A DNA stretch of 64,000 nucleotides, taken from contig JAJKFJ010021696.1 in the NCBI GenBank assembly GCA_027382625.1, positions 62,001 through 126,000 on the forward strand, given 5' to 3'. Numbering within the stretch: the stretch's first letter is position 1; each line of letters starts with the position of its first letter. The notes below the pieces were generated by a model. The model saw only the letters and a list, made by a program, of their open reading frames with translations. It had not been told where the DNA came from and ran no database searches. Shown here in pieces: positions 13,961 through 32,259 of this stretch. Made by a program: the position numbers and the translations under genes. This stretch comes from Tetmemena sp. SeJ-2015 (lineage: Eukaryota > Ciliophora > Spirotrichea > Sporadotrichida > Oxytrichidae).

Positions 13961-14297
13961 ACCCCTATCCCCCCCCGATTAACTGACGCCTTCCAAGTGA
14001 CACACGGAAACACTCTCTCGTACAGCTCAGTACGACACCTCCCAATAATCGCGAACAAACTTTTCGGCCCTAATGAGACTCTCCTATCTCTCTAACAATC
14101 TCTAAAGACGATCCCCCTCCTCGCCATTACTTCCTTCGCCAAATTCTCAAACGTCCCTTTCCCTCCCAAGCACTCCACAATAGTCATAAAAACACAGCAA
14201 TAACTCTCTGCCCCCCAATCTCTGCGAAGTCAATTTCTCTCTAGATGGCCCATCACACTACGCATATCCCTACCGATGGTATTATCATGCACCAATG

Positions 14298-14325
14298 CCC
14301 CCCCCCCCCCCCCCCCCCCCCCCCC
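14298..14325 (+). repeat. Longest pure-C homopolymer (28 nt)
   Basis: Twenty-eight consecutive C residues, the longest of nine or more C runs of at least 10 nt inside the C-rich block. Confidence 0.95.
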
Positions 14326-17300
14326 GATACAGAAACACAACGCGAAAGCAGCCAATCGCTTGATCCCCCCATAAACAGAAATACACCATGACATCCCCAC
14401 TAGTTCCCAAATCATTACGCGAGAGCTCCTCTGCTCGTTTTTCTGCTCCTTCACCTGAGACTCGCGCCATTTGCCATCAAGGAACACCTGAGACTCCCTG
14501 GCTGACCCCCCCCGATCCCAGTACTTGCATGCCCCTGGCTCCACGGAAGGCAACTTCGCTCTCACCTGCTACGCCCCGAACTCGACCCACCCTATGCCCC
14601 GCCTTTTGATCTACACTCCTTGCTATATCTTGAAGGGCCCAACGCCCTCGACTCTCTCCCTCAAACACACCCTCCTCACATTTCAGCTCTAGCTTCCTTG
14701 GCCATTCTACAAAGTCCTTCTCGACTCTCTCCCCCCCCCCATTCATTCTTAAACACCATGCCTACTTCCACTCTACTCACCGCCCTACATCGCTCTGCCC
14801 CCCATCAAGTGACGTTCCCGAGCGCGTCAACCAGCACGCAAGCTCACCTACGCCCATGTTAAACCCTCCTCTCTCCGTCCCCCCCCTAGATGGGCCGAGA
14901 TCCCAGCGACGCTCTACCTTGCGAGTTCCCCCTACGAGTTACCTCGACAGAGAGACCTTTTTGCGCACACAGACACCGCACCAGCGTGCAGCTCTCCACT
15001 TCTTTCCTCCGACACTTGCCCAACTTGATATCCCTGAGCTCAACACCACTATCACTCCACACCATTTCACCCCTTACATCCAACCCCGCCGAAACAAGAC
15101 ACCGTCCTTACACCCACTTCTCTTCTCATCCCCTTTGATCCAGTCGTACGCCGTCGCTTCTTCTGCACACATATCAGACCCTCGCCCCCCTTCGCACACA
15201 TCTATACATCTAACCAAGCCAAAATTTCGAGAATGCCCCGATACCTTACTTGTCAAACACGCCACAGCAACACCCCTCCCGCTTGGTGCCACAACCACAC
15301 CTTCTCCCCTTACGCCATACTCCCACATAGTCCCCTAAGCCAAGAACACTGAATTCGCCACAGTTCTCTTCGGCCTACGGAGCTGGCCATTCCCCTGCAG
15401 GCTCTCACCCTCGAGTACGATCTTTATCTTCTTCCGCGCCGAGTCGGCTGCCTACTGCCAGCTGACTACTCCTCCCCAATCAAGCTCCACCCGCTGAACT
15501 CTAAGATCAACGACACTCCTGACTCCCAGACCAGCGCGTGCAACCATTAACTCTCCTCTAACTCCTCCACTTGACCTCTCATTATACTAACTTCTCTAGC
15601 CTAAAGCCACCCCACGACCCTGCTCCCTTTCGGCACCTGCTCTCGGACATGTATAAACACAAGCCTAGATGCTTAAACATTCTCCACCCCTCCACCGCAG
15701 CCAGCCGACGACGCAGACCTCTCACTCTCCCGACAGCAGCTCCTACAGCATAGACAAGAAAGTTACAGACCACTCCAAAACGTGTAAGTGAGAATCGAGA
15801 CTCGGACCGGCAAACGAGCACCGTTTAACAATTTGCCCTCTCGAAGAGCCCGCGCAACGATCTAAGGCTCAGCTCCTGCCACGGGCGCCCCATTGCAGAA
15901 CTCTGCAGCAGGAAAGCTAACAGCTCACCACCAGTCACCGGAGCTAGACGAACGTTAACGCAAAGCCCGACGGGCCGTTCATCTGTAAAACTGACGACCC
16001 AAACCCTCCTCCTCGCGCCCCCCGAGATCGTTAACTACATCACCAGCAAGAACAACCCTTGCTCAGGATCTCTCAACCAGTCACTTTCAGCCAAGCCTGA
16101 GTATCCCTGCCTCCAACACCACACACCTGTAGCGTGTCCATTCAACCCCAGACTCCCACAAGAACACGACCATTTCCTCACACCGACCCCGCTGTTCTAC
16201 ACTCCCAGTCCCACCTTGCCATGAATATCGGGAAACCTACTACGCCTGCGCCTTCCGCCCCCCCCCCCCCACCATCGGCGCGCCCAAGCTTCCTACCGAC
16301 CTGAAGTTCCACAGCAGACAGAATCCCAACTGCTCGCTATTGGCCTAAAGTGCGCTGCTATCTCGCTTGCCCCCCGGTTCTCAGCCCCCTCCACCCTACT
16401 TAACCATCGCATCCCCCCCCCTTCACCAATCACCGTTTAACTTCTCAAGACCTCACGCAGCCCACCCACCAGCCGATGATTTAACTTTTTGCCGTCAATC
16501 CTACACACACCCCCAACCCTAGCTATCTCCTCTCTTCTTGTCTACCACCTCTCACACTTCGACCCGCCTGCCCACTCCTATAGCTCCCCTCCCTCCTATT
16601 CCTTATCCCTCCTTTCACTACTGCCCTGCCCTCTCTCTCACACGCACCGATCATCTCGCCTCTTCACATCCTCCCCTTCCCTCTGCGCCGGTACTCCCCC
16701 TCCTCGATTCTCACCTCCTCGGCGTCGAGGCCACTCCCTCTGCACACTGCTTCCCCCGGTCGCCCGCCGCTCCCGTTACGCTCTGACTGCCTCCTATCTC
16801 GACCTTACCTTCTTTGTACGCTCGCACGTCCACCCTCAAAGCTATCCCTTGCTCGCTCTCAGGACCTACGCAGCGTGCGTGCGATCTCGCGTCCCCCCGA
16901 CCATTCTCAGCATCCACTCACGCCACTACTCTCTCTCTAAGCACAGCCCCCCCCTTCAGCAGGCTTCCCATCTTCTGCCCCGGCCCCCGGTCAGCCTCCC
17001 CTCCACGCCCCCCCCCCCCCCGTAGCAAACGCGTCTCCCCGACAGCGCTCTCCAACTCTGAAGCCATCCCCTGCAGGCGCCCTCGCTCTTCTCATCCATC
17101 CTGCCGACCAACCTCCACTGCCCCAATGCCCAAGCGCGTCTGACTCTCCCTGCACTGCCGGCCCTGCTACACTTCCCTGCGCAAGACGCGCGTCTCGCAA
17201 CCTGCTTTGCAGCCAAGACCCCCTGCAACGCGGGTGATGCCCGCCCTCCTGCCCCCCCCCCCCCCCCCCCCTACTCTACGCCCACCGTGATAAACCCTCT

Positions 17301-18043
17301 CGCCACGTCCCCTTCGCCGGCGCCCCTCTGAGACCGGACTGCCCCCGTTGCACACGTCTCCCAGCGCCCCCGATGCCAGCCCACTCACCGTCGACCTCCC
17401 GACGCGGCTCACACGGGCCGCCGATTTCCCTCCTCTACCCTTTGGCCCATGCGCTTGTCTCCATCTATCACAAGGACCAAAGCCTCTTCTTTTCGCCCCA
17501 GCTATCCTAACTTTATCCCACCATAGGCCCTGTGCGAGCAGTAACCTTCAACATCCTAATACACACCTCCACCCCTTCCTGAGCTTTACACTCCATCTCT
17601 GCGGCTCCTCCTACAAGCCCACACCCCCCCCGGTCCGTCTCCCCCATTCCCCTCCACACGGCCACTCCATCGGCCCGTCACACACCTCACTTGCCCGGTA
17701 AGCTCTCCCACGAGGCTCCAAATCTGGCTCCTACCACTGCGTAATCAGACACTTTTCGTTTTGCCAACACCATCCTCATTTTACATTTCCAATTCCTCTC
17801 CCTAAACTTCTCTCCCACTCTCCCTCCACCTCTCTCTCACAAAACCACCTGCTCTCCTCTCCCCTCTCTCACTCTCCTATTTCACCTCCTTATGCCAAGG
17901 GTCCCTCATCGAACTATCAATTACACGACTCGTTCAGCTACTCCTCCGGGGCCTACGTTAGCCGCTTCTAACACCATTAGATAACAAACAACCATATAGA
18001 AAAAAAGATAAATTAATTAAACTGCTACAGATTAAGTTACGGG

Positions 18044-20409
18044 TCAAGAATCATCGTCTAGACGCATCTGTTTCTCAAACCTCATCCTCTCTTTTATTTT
18101 AAGCTTCAGATGTTTATCCTATATCCTCTTCGCATCATTTATTAACTCCTTCACATCAGTTATATTCTGAAAATTATACACCCTCGTATACTATCGATAA
18201 ACGTTTTAAGTGAGTGATGACATCTGCTGCTCTTTGAAGATTTTCCATGCACTCTGCAAAATCGCCAGTGAGGCAAATCTTTCGCTTTAGATTAACCATA
18301 GCGCAGCACACGTAATTGAGGAAGTTAAAACGTTCACTGTCTGAGAACAAACTGTCCCACAGAATGATAACGTTGCTCATGTCGAACTCTTGACACATGA
18401 GTAGCATTTGCCACCTTAGTGCATAAAATTGAGGATTCACGGCTTACTCTTGTAGATTTCTGTGAACGAGAGGATCTATCTCCTTAAGTATATTTGCGAA
18501 AGCCTATACTTTTCCAGTTATGCCCGATTGCTCTCTGTCTAGCTCTCTCAGAAATCCATCTCTTATTTCTATCATGAGATTGTTAAAGCAGAAGAACAAG
18601 TCGCTCTCTAGATACTCGTTTATCTTTCCTTTAGAAGGAGCTATAGGCTTTTGCTCCTAAGGTTAACTCGAAATTCCTTCATCATTCAGTTCAGTGCTAT
18701 TAATTTTAACCTCCTCCTCTGGATCTTTATAAATGTCGGCGGTATCGAAAGACCAGAAGCAATAGTAGAGCACTGCCAGCACTTCATTCATTCCTTGCAC
18801 ATATCTCACTCCAGGATTAAGTTTTGCATATATGAAAAGAACACGCCCAAGTACATCTGCGTGAGTCTCTATGAAGTTTAAAATATTGAATGCTGCACGA
18901 GTGCATATAGATATTAAGTTCTCTTTCTGCTCTTGAGTGAGTTCACTTCTTTTACACTCTGCCTGCTTCATAAGCAACTCAATGTTGTTAGTATTCATAC
19001 TAGGATCAACTGCTTTGTAGAAGAAGGAAATATCTGTCCTTGTGCGCTTCACATCTTTTTCTATCTCGTCCCATATTTCTTGATCCTTGAAATATTAATT
19101 CCAGGTGGACTCTTTATTCACAGAGAGTGGATGATCAAAAACTGTTTGGGGAGGTGCACCACCCCACTTCCTTTTAATTTCCTTGTAGTCTTCCTCGTAT
19201 TTAGTAAACTACAGAAGTAATAATAATCAGAAGATGTTTTAAGCAGCAAGATAAGATATTTACAAGTTTAGTTGGCTTAATGATCAATATAAGAAGTATT
19301 GCACAAAATGTGATGAATGATAAGCTCCTATCTCCATGAGTCATAAATCTGTTTCTGCGATTTGATGTGAGGAAGCCATTCTTTAGTTTCGCGAGGCAGG
19401 TAGTTGAGCATCACTTTCCACAAAATTGGCCTGAGTCCTTTAATTTCATCAGGAATACCGCTGTTAAAGCACAGATCATTCAAAGCATGATAGTTTATCA
19501 ATATAATAAATTATGGTGCACAACATTATATGAGTAAGATTAAATCTATGAGTAAATTTATCTTGTCTTGATTGATAAGGTTAAGGATGTTTATAGTTTG
19601 GTCTCTGAGCTTGGACTAAGTATGCGACTCAAGTTGCTTGCTAGCACTTGTTAACAAGTTTTTAAGTATGCTGTTTTTGGCGGTGGTAGGTTCTGGGAAC
19701 ACAAGCTCAGGCTTAGAAGCTTAGTGATTGTGCAATCGATGCTGTTGAATAATATGGAACTTATCCTCGTAAGAAGACAAATCTTCACTTCTACAAATTA
19801 ATCAAACTAGAATATCACATTTTGGCCCATAAAATTAATTCTCTTAGAGCCAGTAGGGTAATCGCTGTTGCTTCCGCTACTCTGAGTGTAAGAATCGCTT
19901 CGGCTTTCATCATCCTGGCTATCTTGCTCAGATTTACTTTCTTCTCCTTCGCTACTTTTCTCCCCGCTCCTATTATCGGCAGCAGCTGACTTGCGCCTAC
20001 CCTGTTTTTCAGTTTTCTCTTTATTCTTCTTAAGTGCTGCCTTTTTATCATACTTGCTCGTTATGATTGCGCTTCCTTTTCGCTTGTTGCTGATATCTAT
20101 TGCAAAGTTTTAATCCCCCACTTCAACTTCTACCTCCACGAAATCTTCATCAAGATGGTGATGGTTCTACTACTGTGAGTTTTTATTATTGTTGCTTTCT
20201 CCAAGAGTGCCATCTTAGTAGCCTGTCATAAGAGTAGAGTTATAATAAGGGATAAAATATTTATGGTTAGAGGCATTTTTACTTCCTTTCTTGATTACAC
20301 TAGAGGCTTTGCTGACTAAATCCTTAGGTATGTACTTGGAGGCCTGCTGTAGTTTGTTTTTGAATTTTTCTTTGAGACCTGCACTGCTCAAGCCAAAATA
20401 TGATTCCAT
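18044..20409 (-). CDS. TBC-domain Rab GTPase-activating protein, TBC1D13-like
   Basis: The product stimulates GTP hydrolysis by Rab GTPases in membrane traffic. Reading starts at MESYFGLSSAGLKEKFKN (ATG at 20409), passes a Lys/Ser/Glu-rich linker, and enters the TBC domain at SGIPDEIKGLRPILWKVML. The two catalytic fingers are present: the arginine finger in IWDEIEKDVKRTRTD and the glutamine finger in NPGVRYVQGMNEVLAVLY. The later motif NPQFYALRWQMLLMCQEFD, with IILWDSLFSD, resembles TBC1D13 closely. The C-terminus is a charged helix ending MRLDDDS followed by TGA at 18044. Short introns separate exons, for example one ending TTCTGTAG near 19207 and one beginning GTGATATTC near 19815. It ends about 80 bp from the C-rich block and is divergent from the TPR gene. 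Confidence 0.9.
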
Positions 20410-20617
20410 TACGCACTATTTTAATTATACTACTTCAAACCCAAAATTGTCTCATTCTCTCACGCATACTCACACAATATCACATTTTTAATTTATCATC
20501 TTAAACTCAAATATCAATAACTAATGTTAAGATTAAGGGAGTAAGGGTAATTTAAAAAAGGGGAAATTATTGTAAAAGATAAATACGAATTAAGAAATGA
20601 ATAGAGATTAATAAAAC
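20410..20617. promoter_or_regulatory. Short divergent intergenic region
   Basis: 208 bp of A+T-rich DNA separate the start codons of the TBC gene (-) and the TPR gene (+), so it should hold both promoters. No specific element was identified. Confidence 0.45.
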
Positions 20618-23600
20618 ATGGACATTTAGCAAGTGCTTAGCACCATCAACCCAGATTAAGATGATTATGAGGAAAAGTTGGAACTTCTTTTTATAGAGGC
20701 AGATACTGCGATGATCAAGCATAAGGATTTTGCTAAAGCTGTAAGTTATTCTCTCAGAAATATATAAAAGCATGGTACTCCTCTCAATTTTCCATTGGAA
20801 AAGCTAGAGTTAACTTTGTAATAGGAAAAAATCTTCGAGAAGATTTATAAGATGGAGGATGACAACGTAGCAGCCCTAAATGGCCTTGCTTATTTAAAAA
20901 ACAAGAAGGTATTTTTAAAGAATATTGATTTTTAAATGAATTGCAAAGAGCACTCACAGCAGCCAGAGGAGCAATATAGATACCTAATGAAAGCAGTAGA
21001 GATCGACCCTGACGACCATGAAACTAACTTTAACCTTGGTGGCTACTTTCTCGATCATCAAGAACACAAAGGTTAGAGTCTCACTTACTTCGAGAAGGCA
21101 GTATCCACAGCAGAAGATGAAAATTCTAAAGTCAAGTCTCTCTTCAATCTTTAAGTATATATTCTATCAATCTTAATTATCTTGCTAAAGCTCATGAAGG
21201 CTAAAAGAATCATCAATAAGCTGTGGAGGCATACTAAAAGGTGCTAGAAATAGATCCTAAGGATCACAAAGCTCTTGTAAATGTAGCTATAATCCATGAT
21301 AAAATGGGTCGCAATGACTTAGCATTACAGCAACTAGAGCGAGCAATCGTCCTTAAAGGTAGTGACCGCAAAATTCATGCTAACCTAGGTATCATAAACC
21401 GAAAGCTGGGAAACTTTGAAAAGAGTGAAACCCATTTGCAAAATGCAATCAGTCTAACTGCAGCTAAGTAGCAAGAGAAAGCTGGTAATGTTGAAGAGAA
21501 GAGCAAGGTAAAGAGTCTAGAGTTGCTTTTCATCAACTAGCTTTTGGTAGCTAAGCAAAGTGGCAGGAGTGAAGAAGAGCTTAATTAGCATTTTGATAAA
21601 GCTTACAAACAAGTCTCTATTAACCCTGATTCAAAGTACTACTCTCACCTTGCCTAAGTGTGTGAAGACTCTGGAAAGAGTGAAATGGCTTAGAAATTGA
21701 GGCAGCTTGAAAGTGCTAGATAAGAGAGATTCCACAATGACCTTACTAGGGATCTTGACAAGTTTTAAGAGGACATGGCTTTGAAGAGAAAAGGGACAAA
21801 GGTCGTAGGCAATAACGGTTTCGCATCAGCAAACAAGTTTCAGAAGAGTAACACTGGTCTAGTTAGAATGGGTACAAAGGTCACTGCCATTTTGGAGGAG
21901 GGAGAGGAAGATCGATCAAGCAACTCAAGCATAATTAAGAAGAACAAGACCTAGTCCATGATAAGAAAACAGACTTTCAACAAAGGAGGAGTAGGTGAGA
22001 AGGGAGATTAAGATGGAGTCTCAGGCCCAGGAGAGAATCAGCGAACTGTGATTGAAGAAGAGGAAGACGAGGATGAGAATAATGAGGCGGAGAACTCAGA
22101 GGACGGAGGTGGTCTCAATACTGACGATGACATGCATGAAGGCTAGGAAGAAGAAAAGTAACTTAATGTTTCTCAAGGCGAAGTGGAGGAATCTAAGAGT
22201 CAAAGACAAGGTACAGGAACTCAAGATGGCGAGGGATAAGAAGATAAGCAGCAATATCTAAACATAGACCCTGATACTAAGCAGATTCAGTTATTTAGAG
22301 ATGAGAGTCCCACTGACTTGAAAAGCAATAAGTCTCTCTCTAATAACAAGGAGTCGTCTAAATTATTCCTTATTTATAGTTTGACTAGTTTCTAGGTTTA
22401 AAGTTTAGCTCCGTTAGGTATTCTCAAGCTGAAAAGGATCATGAGGAACTAGAAAAATAAGAGGTTGAAAGTCACCATTAAAGCGAGCACGAACAGATTC
22501 CTCAAGAGGAAGGCTAGAAATCTACAAAGTACTTGGCTGTATAAGTACTTTCCCCATCTGAAGAAGAAAAATCAAAAGTTATGCATCATTAAGTGAGAAT
22601 AAGTATTTTCTCTTAGGCAACATCATATATGAAAACGGTTAATATTATTTAATAGCTCTGAGATACTACAAAGAGGCTCTTCACTACAACCCAAATGAGA
22701 TTAGAGCTTTAATCTGCATGTTTAAGTAGTATTTTTGTTTTAGAGTTTAGAAATTTGAGATAGCTGCCAAATTCTACAAGAGAGCACTGGCTATTGATGA
22801 TTCACTTCCTGATGTTCACTATGAGAGTTTTTTTTCTTCATTCTATTCAGCTAAGTCCACAGAGAGTTGAAAAATGAAACTCTTTAATTATTTGTTTCCA
22901 AATATATAAATCTGCATTGGAAATGCGAAATATGATAAAGAGGTAAAAAATTCCTTTGTGTTTATAATCGTGAGTTTATAATTATGAAATTCTACTATCA
23001 CTATGATTTGGCCAATTCCTACTTCAACATTCAGCAAGTAGATTAAGCTATTGAACACTACTAGAAAGCTATTCAGCTTTAAAGGTATTGACATATTTAA
23101 TGAGAGAGAGTTGAATATTTCTACAACTTAGGAAATGCACTATCCATGCTTGATTATAATTTTAGAGGCTATCGCTTAGTACTAGAAGGCTATTGATATC
23201 GATCCATCTAAAGGAAGCTTAGCTCTATTCAACTAAGGAAACTCATACTACTTCATCGGATAGTATGACAACGCAATTACAAGTTACAAAAGAGCTATTG
23301 AGTTGTAATTCAAATTCAAAATATTCCTGTCATTATAAAACTTTAAAAGCGCTCCTAAAGTCCTTGATTTCTTGATATGCGTTAGCAAGATTGAAGTGGT
23401 AGTCAGCTTTTATGATATAATGACATTAGTAATTAATCCGAATCAACCTTGTTTATCTGAAGAGCAGCCTTGAGATGCTCAACTGCTCTCTCATATTTCT
23501 TTTCTCTCATGTAAATCTCTCCCATCATAATACTATATCTTTATATTACTATAAGTAAAGCAGCTGCGTATGATGGGTTTATGGTTTTAATCTTCCTAAG

Positions 23601-26600
23601 GCACTTGACTGCTGATGCAAGCTCTTACTATTTCTAGTGTACTAGCTTCTTGTCTTTCTCTTTCTTCTCCTTGAAAATCAGATAGTTCTTTGTAAATAGA
23701 TAGGGCATACCCATACAATAACTCAACTAAGTTTAATAACATCATCACTAATCAAGATTCCTCAATTTGCAAAGCGTGTTTGAAATATTTCACTGCCCTC
23801 TCGTATTACTCCTTTTAAAGAAGGATCATAACGATATGAATTATTCAAATTATTCTCTGCACACTTCTCGTAGTTATTCAACTTTTTCTGGCACCATAAT
23901 TAAATTTAATAATTTAAAAATCTCAACATTTTATTATATCTCAAGTCTGCGGAAGTTAGGCAAATGAGCAAAAACTTCCTCCAAAAAGGCTGATACTATG
24001 CTTAATCTGATTCCATCTTTGAGATAACACATAGCTAGCCGATACTTTGCAAGATAGTCCTAGGGGTTGATTTAGATCTAATACTAGCAAGTCCTTGGAG
24101 ACCAATTATCGCACTCTAATGTCTCGCTTGGGTCCCTTAGCATTCCAAGGAAAGGATCTTCTTCCACGAAGTTGAATATGGGCTAGGAAGGTGCATCTTG
24201 ATGGATCTTGGAAGTGTCGTTAACTTAAGCAGTTATCATTGATTCGTTGTAAGCCTCTTAATGAGAAGGAATATTTAATCTGAATTTGGTAGTTCTCTAT
24301 GATCTCCTTCCCTCCTTCTTCTTCAGATGGAAAATAATAATTTCTATAATAGCAATCATATCATTAGAAAAATGATTCTTAAATTGAATAATTTGAGTCA
24401 GCTTTGTCATCTTCTAACTCAATAGATCTTTTGATATCATAAACTCAAAAATAGCTTAATAAATCAATAAATATTGCCTAAGAGAACAAGAGTGGGTGAA
24501 TCAACCTTCTCTTATTGTAATAATAAATATAGCGCTAAGACTATCTAAGTGATTGCTATCGATAGAAAGGCGTATTTGAAGTTAGTCATTGCTAATTTAG
24601 AATTACCAATCTTCTCATAAATCTTTCCTAGTCTGAAGAAAGCCTCCAATCCATGGCCTTGCTGCTCTGAGGCCTTTTACAGATACTCAATCAAAATTTT
24701 ATTAAGCCATTTCTTATAAAATCTTCCGTTCTCAGCTTCTCTTTCCAACACCTTATGAGCATAGATCTTAGTTATAATCTTGTGTCATCATAAATTGTAT
24801 GAAATAAATTTTCTCTTTTATATTGTAAACTTTCATTGCTTTATCAGGCTGCTAGTAATGATGGTTGTAAATGTGCCCCAAATTAATATAGGCCTCTTCT
24901 TAATTTCCATCCAGTCTCACCACCATCTTTAAATTATAAAATCCCTCATTCGCAATTATGAAGTAAGTTAGTTATATTTAAATTATAAGAAAGTCTTAGC
25001 GCTCTTGCGAATATCCTTCTTTAAATTAATCTAAACAGCATATATCCATTTTTAAATTGATGCTTGAGAAGTATTAGGAGGCTATCACTGAATTTATAGA
25101 GTAAATCTACTGTGTATATTTACTTTGATTATTTGAAGCTAGGCAAGCTTGAAAAGTCAATTGAGCTGTTAAATATTTAACAAGAATGGCTCTGAGATCA
25201 GACTTTTCCAATCTAAAGTTTTTTAAAGTGCTACGAGTTGATGCGCAACTTCAAGCAAGCCATCCTAACTTACACTTAGTGCACTACTCTCTCAGTTAAG
25301 TAGAGCAAGCATCCACACTCTCAATTTTTAATAGTGCCAGAAATAAGTTAAACAGCAGAGAATTTAGAACTTGCAATCGCCATCGAGGAATAAGAGGAGA
25401 GCACTAAGTAAGATCCAGCACTCTACATCGATCACTCATCATATAAATCAACACTTAATGATAAACATAAAAATGAAATTTTTGACTGCTTAAACTTGTC
25501 CGTGATTCTCTTCAAGAATCTTTCAAACTTCCCAAAAGCTAAGATCATCATTAAGAGAAGGCAGAAGTTAAATTTAATTTGAGAACGGAAGCGCGCTTAT
25601 TCTTATTGGATTAGTTCATGAGAAAGCTTCAGAGAATGAAAAAGCGATTGAGTATCTAAAACCTATCAAGTTAAAATGAAATTGAGGAAGACGATGTTGA
25701 GTTATTGTGTTTCTCAGACTATTTAAATAGAGCAAGCTTCATTTGAGAATAGCACAGTGCCAGAAAATATTGATTGCAGATTTTGATAAAGTAATTAAGT
25801 AGAAGAATATAACAAATTCAGAGCAACAGAGCAACTACAGAGGCTTACTTATTGTTTCTATGATTAGGAATTAATAGACTTGAGATAATTAACTCGCTAA
25901 TCAAAGTGAATGACAAGCTAGGCATTAAAAGAGATTTTAAATCCTCATTAACTTTGTGATTGAGCTGTATGATGAGATGATCAAAATCTTCAGAGAGAAG
26001 TATCAGAAGTACGAAGATGGCTCAATTTCGATATTTAGGTTTTCCAAGCTCTGTTTGACAAAGGAAAGTGCTATTTCAAATGAATTTTAATGCAGCTGCT
26101 TTACGATTGATGGGAGATATTTCTAAATAATTGAGATTAGTGTAATATGAAAACGGAAACCCTAGTATAGCTCTGATGAATGAGCTTGTATATTTTAGGA
26201 GCGCTGTTCATCACTATAAGATGGTGGTGAGATCTCTATCTAGTTAACTAAGTATTTTGTAAAGTTTACTAGAGGATTTTGAAGGTGTTCCCTGATAACG
26301 AGCAGGCAAGAATTGCTCTAAAGAAGATGAAAAAGGAAAGACAGTAGAATTCTTAAGATGACGAGAGCTCAGAAAACGAGCAAGAAGTTAAGCGTGTAAA
26401 GGAATCTAAGAATACTGAGCAGAGTAGCAAATCCAAAAACAAAAGGGACTAAAAAAGAGTGGAGAGCACAGGCGGCTAAGAAGAGGAAGAAGATGACGAT
26501 GAGGAGGAGGAAGAAGATGATGAATCTGAAGAGGATGAAGATGAAGAGGAGGATAGTGAAGATGAGGAGGAAGAGTAGAGTTAGAGTGAATAAGAGCGAT

Positions 26601-26650
26601 CACACAATACTAAAAACTCTCAATAGAAATAGAACAAGAGAAGAAAATGA
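20618..26650 (+). CDS. Large tetratricopeptide-repeat (TPR) protein with acidic C-terminus; central segment inverted in this DNA
   Basis: ATG at 20618 starts MDIQQVLSTINPDQDDYEEK. TPR motifs follow, for example AVEAYQKVLEIDPKDHKALV and NLGIINRKLGNFEKSETHL near 21.2-21.5 kb, then a Glu/Ser/Gln-rich linker (21.9-22.5 kb) and more TPRs up to YDNAITSYKRAIELQ at about 23310. From there to 25052 the TPR coding sense is on the minus strand. Plus-strand TPR coding resumes at about 25050 (EKYQEAITEFIE) and ends in a highly acidic tail with stop TGA at 26648-26650. Both strand switches have pointer-like shared words that give an in-frame protein (see the inverted block). TPR proteins are scaffolds; the acidic tail recalls Paf1-complex CTR9, but the resemblance is too weak to name it. 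Short introns such as an 18-nt GT-AG near 22726 occur. Confidence 0.7.
23342..25052 (-). other. Inverted coding segment (candidate scrambled MDS) of the TPR gene
   Basis: TPR coding sense here is on the minus strand, for example EEAYINLGHIYN, AFFRLGKIYEKIGNSKLAM and FNLANAYQEIKDFRSAF, with no stop or start separating it cleanly from plus-strand TPRs on either side. AAAAT at 23318-23322 (+) pairs with its reverse complement at 25048-25052; joining there reads IELQFKFKMDICCLDQFKEG in frame. TTTTAAA at 25050-25056 (+) pairs with its reverse complement at 23342-23348; joining there reads KDFRSAFKLMLEKYQEAITE in frame. This is how inverted MDSs of scrambled stichotrich genes look. An independent minus-strand gene is the alternative. 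Pointer assignment is an inference because the words are short and A+T-rich. Confidence 0.6.
24960..24986 (-). other. IES, 27 nt, pointer AATTAT
   Basis: AATTAT occurs at 24954-24959 and 24981-24986. Removing one copy and the spacer keeps the minus-strand TPR frame and gives RQDFLIIANEGFYNLKMVV. Its length is a multiple of three, so the frame alone does not prove it. Confidence 0.5.
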
Positions 26651-26864
26651 TTATTAAAGTTCTTTATTTTTAATTATAGAGCTATTAAATTTTAGCAAAT
26701 ATTTATTTCTAAGATCTATAAGAGTGAAGGTAAAGGCGGCAAAAGCTAAAATGGTGACTTATTTTAACAAATTTTAACACATTTTCTCCAATTGTTAGGG
26801 AGACAGATTTCACATAGAATTAGGCCATAAAGGTCAAGAAAGTTTAAGAATCATTTCAAACATA

Positions 26865-32160
<5,296 letters not shown>

Positions 32161-32259
32161 AGCCTAACTTTGTTTAGTTTAAAATACTAAAGAAATATAG
32201 AAATGAAAAAAATAGGTTTGTAATGATAAAATATTTTTGAGTTTGAAGTGACTATCAAA

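Larger units (their letters stand above)
10615..17960. other. C-rich, G-depleted block of 7.3 kb with long pure-C runs
   Basis: Composition changes abruptly from A+T-rich to strongly C-rich and G-poor on the + strand, and returns to normal near 17960. Pure C runs include 11139-11159, 12179-12202, 12526-12535, 12918-12937, 14298-14325, 14731-14740, 16258-16270, 17008-17021 and 17252-17271. All are on the same strand. Many ORFs can be drawn in all frames, but only because stop codons are rare in this composition; none has recognisable protein character. No periodic repeat or telomere array is present. It could be real strand-biased germline DNA or a base-calling/assembly artefact. Apart from the island at 13.5-13.96 kb I see no gene in it. 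Confidence 0.85.

Noticed and set aside
10946..17701. Many long ORFs on both strands in the C-rich block, such as 11733-12347 and 16489-17025
   Set aside because: They exist in all frames because stop codons are rare in this composition; sequences are low-complexity Pro/Ser/Leu or Gly/Arg with no protein character.
20618..26650. Identification of the TPR protein as CTR9
   Set aside because: Only the TPR plus acidic-tail layout is similar; no CTR9-specific sequence was recognised.
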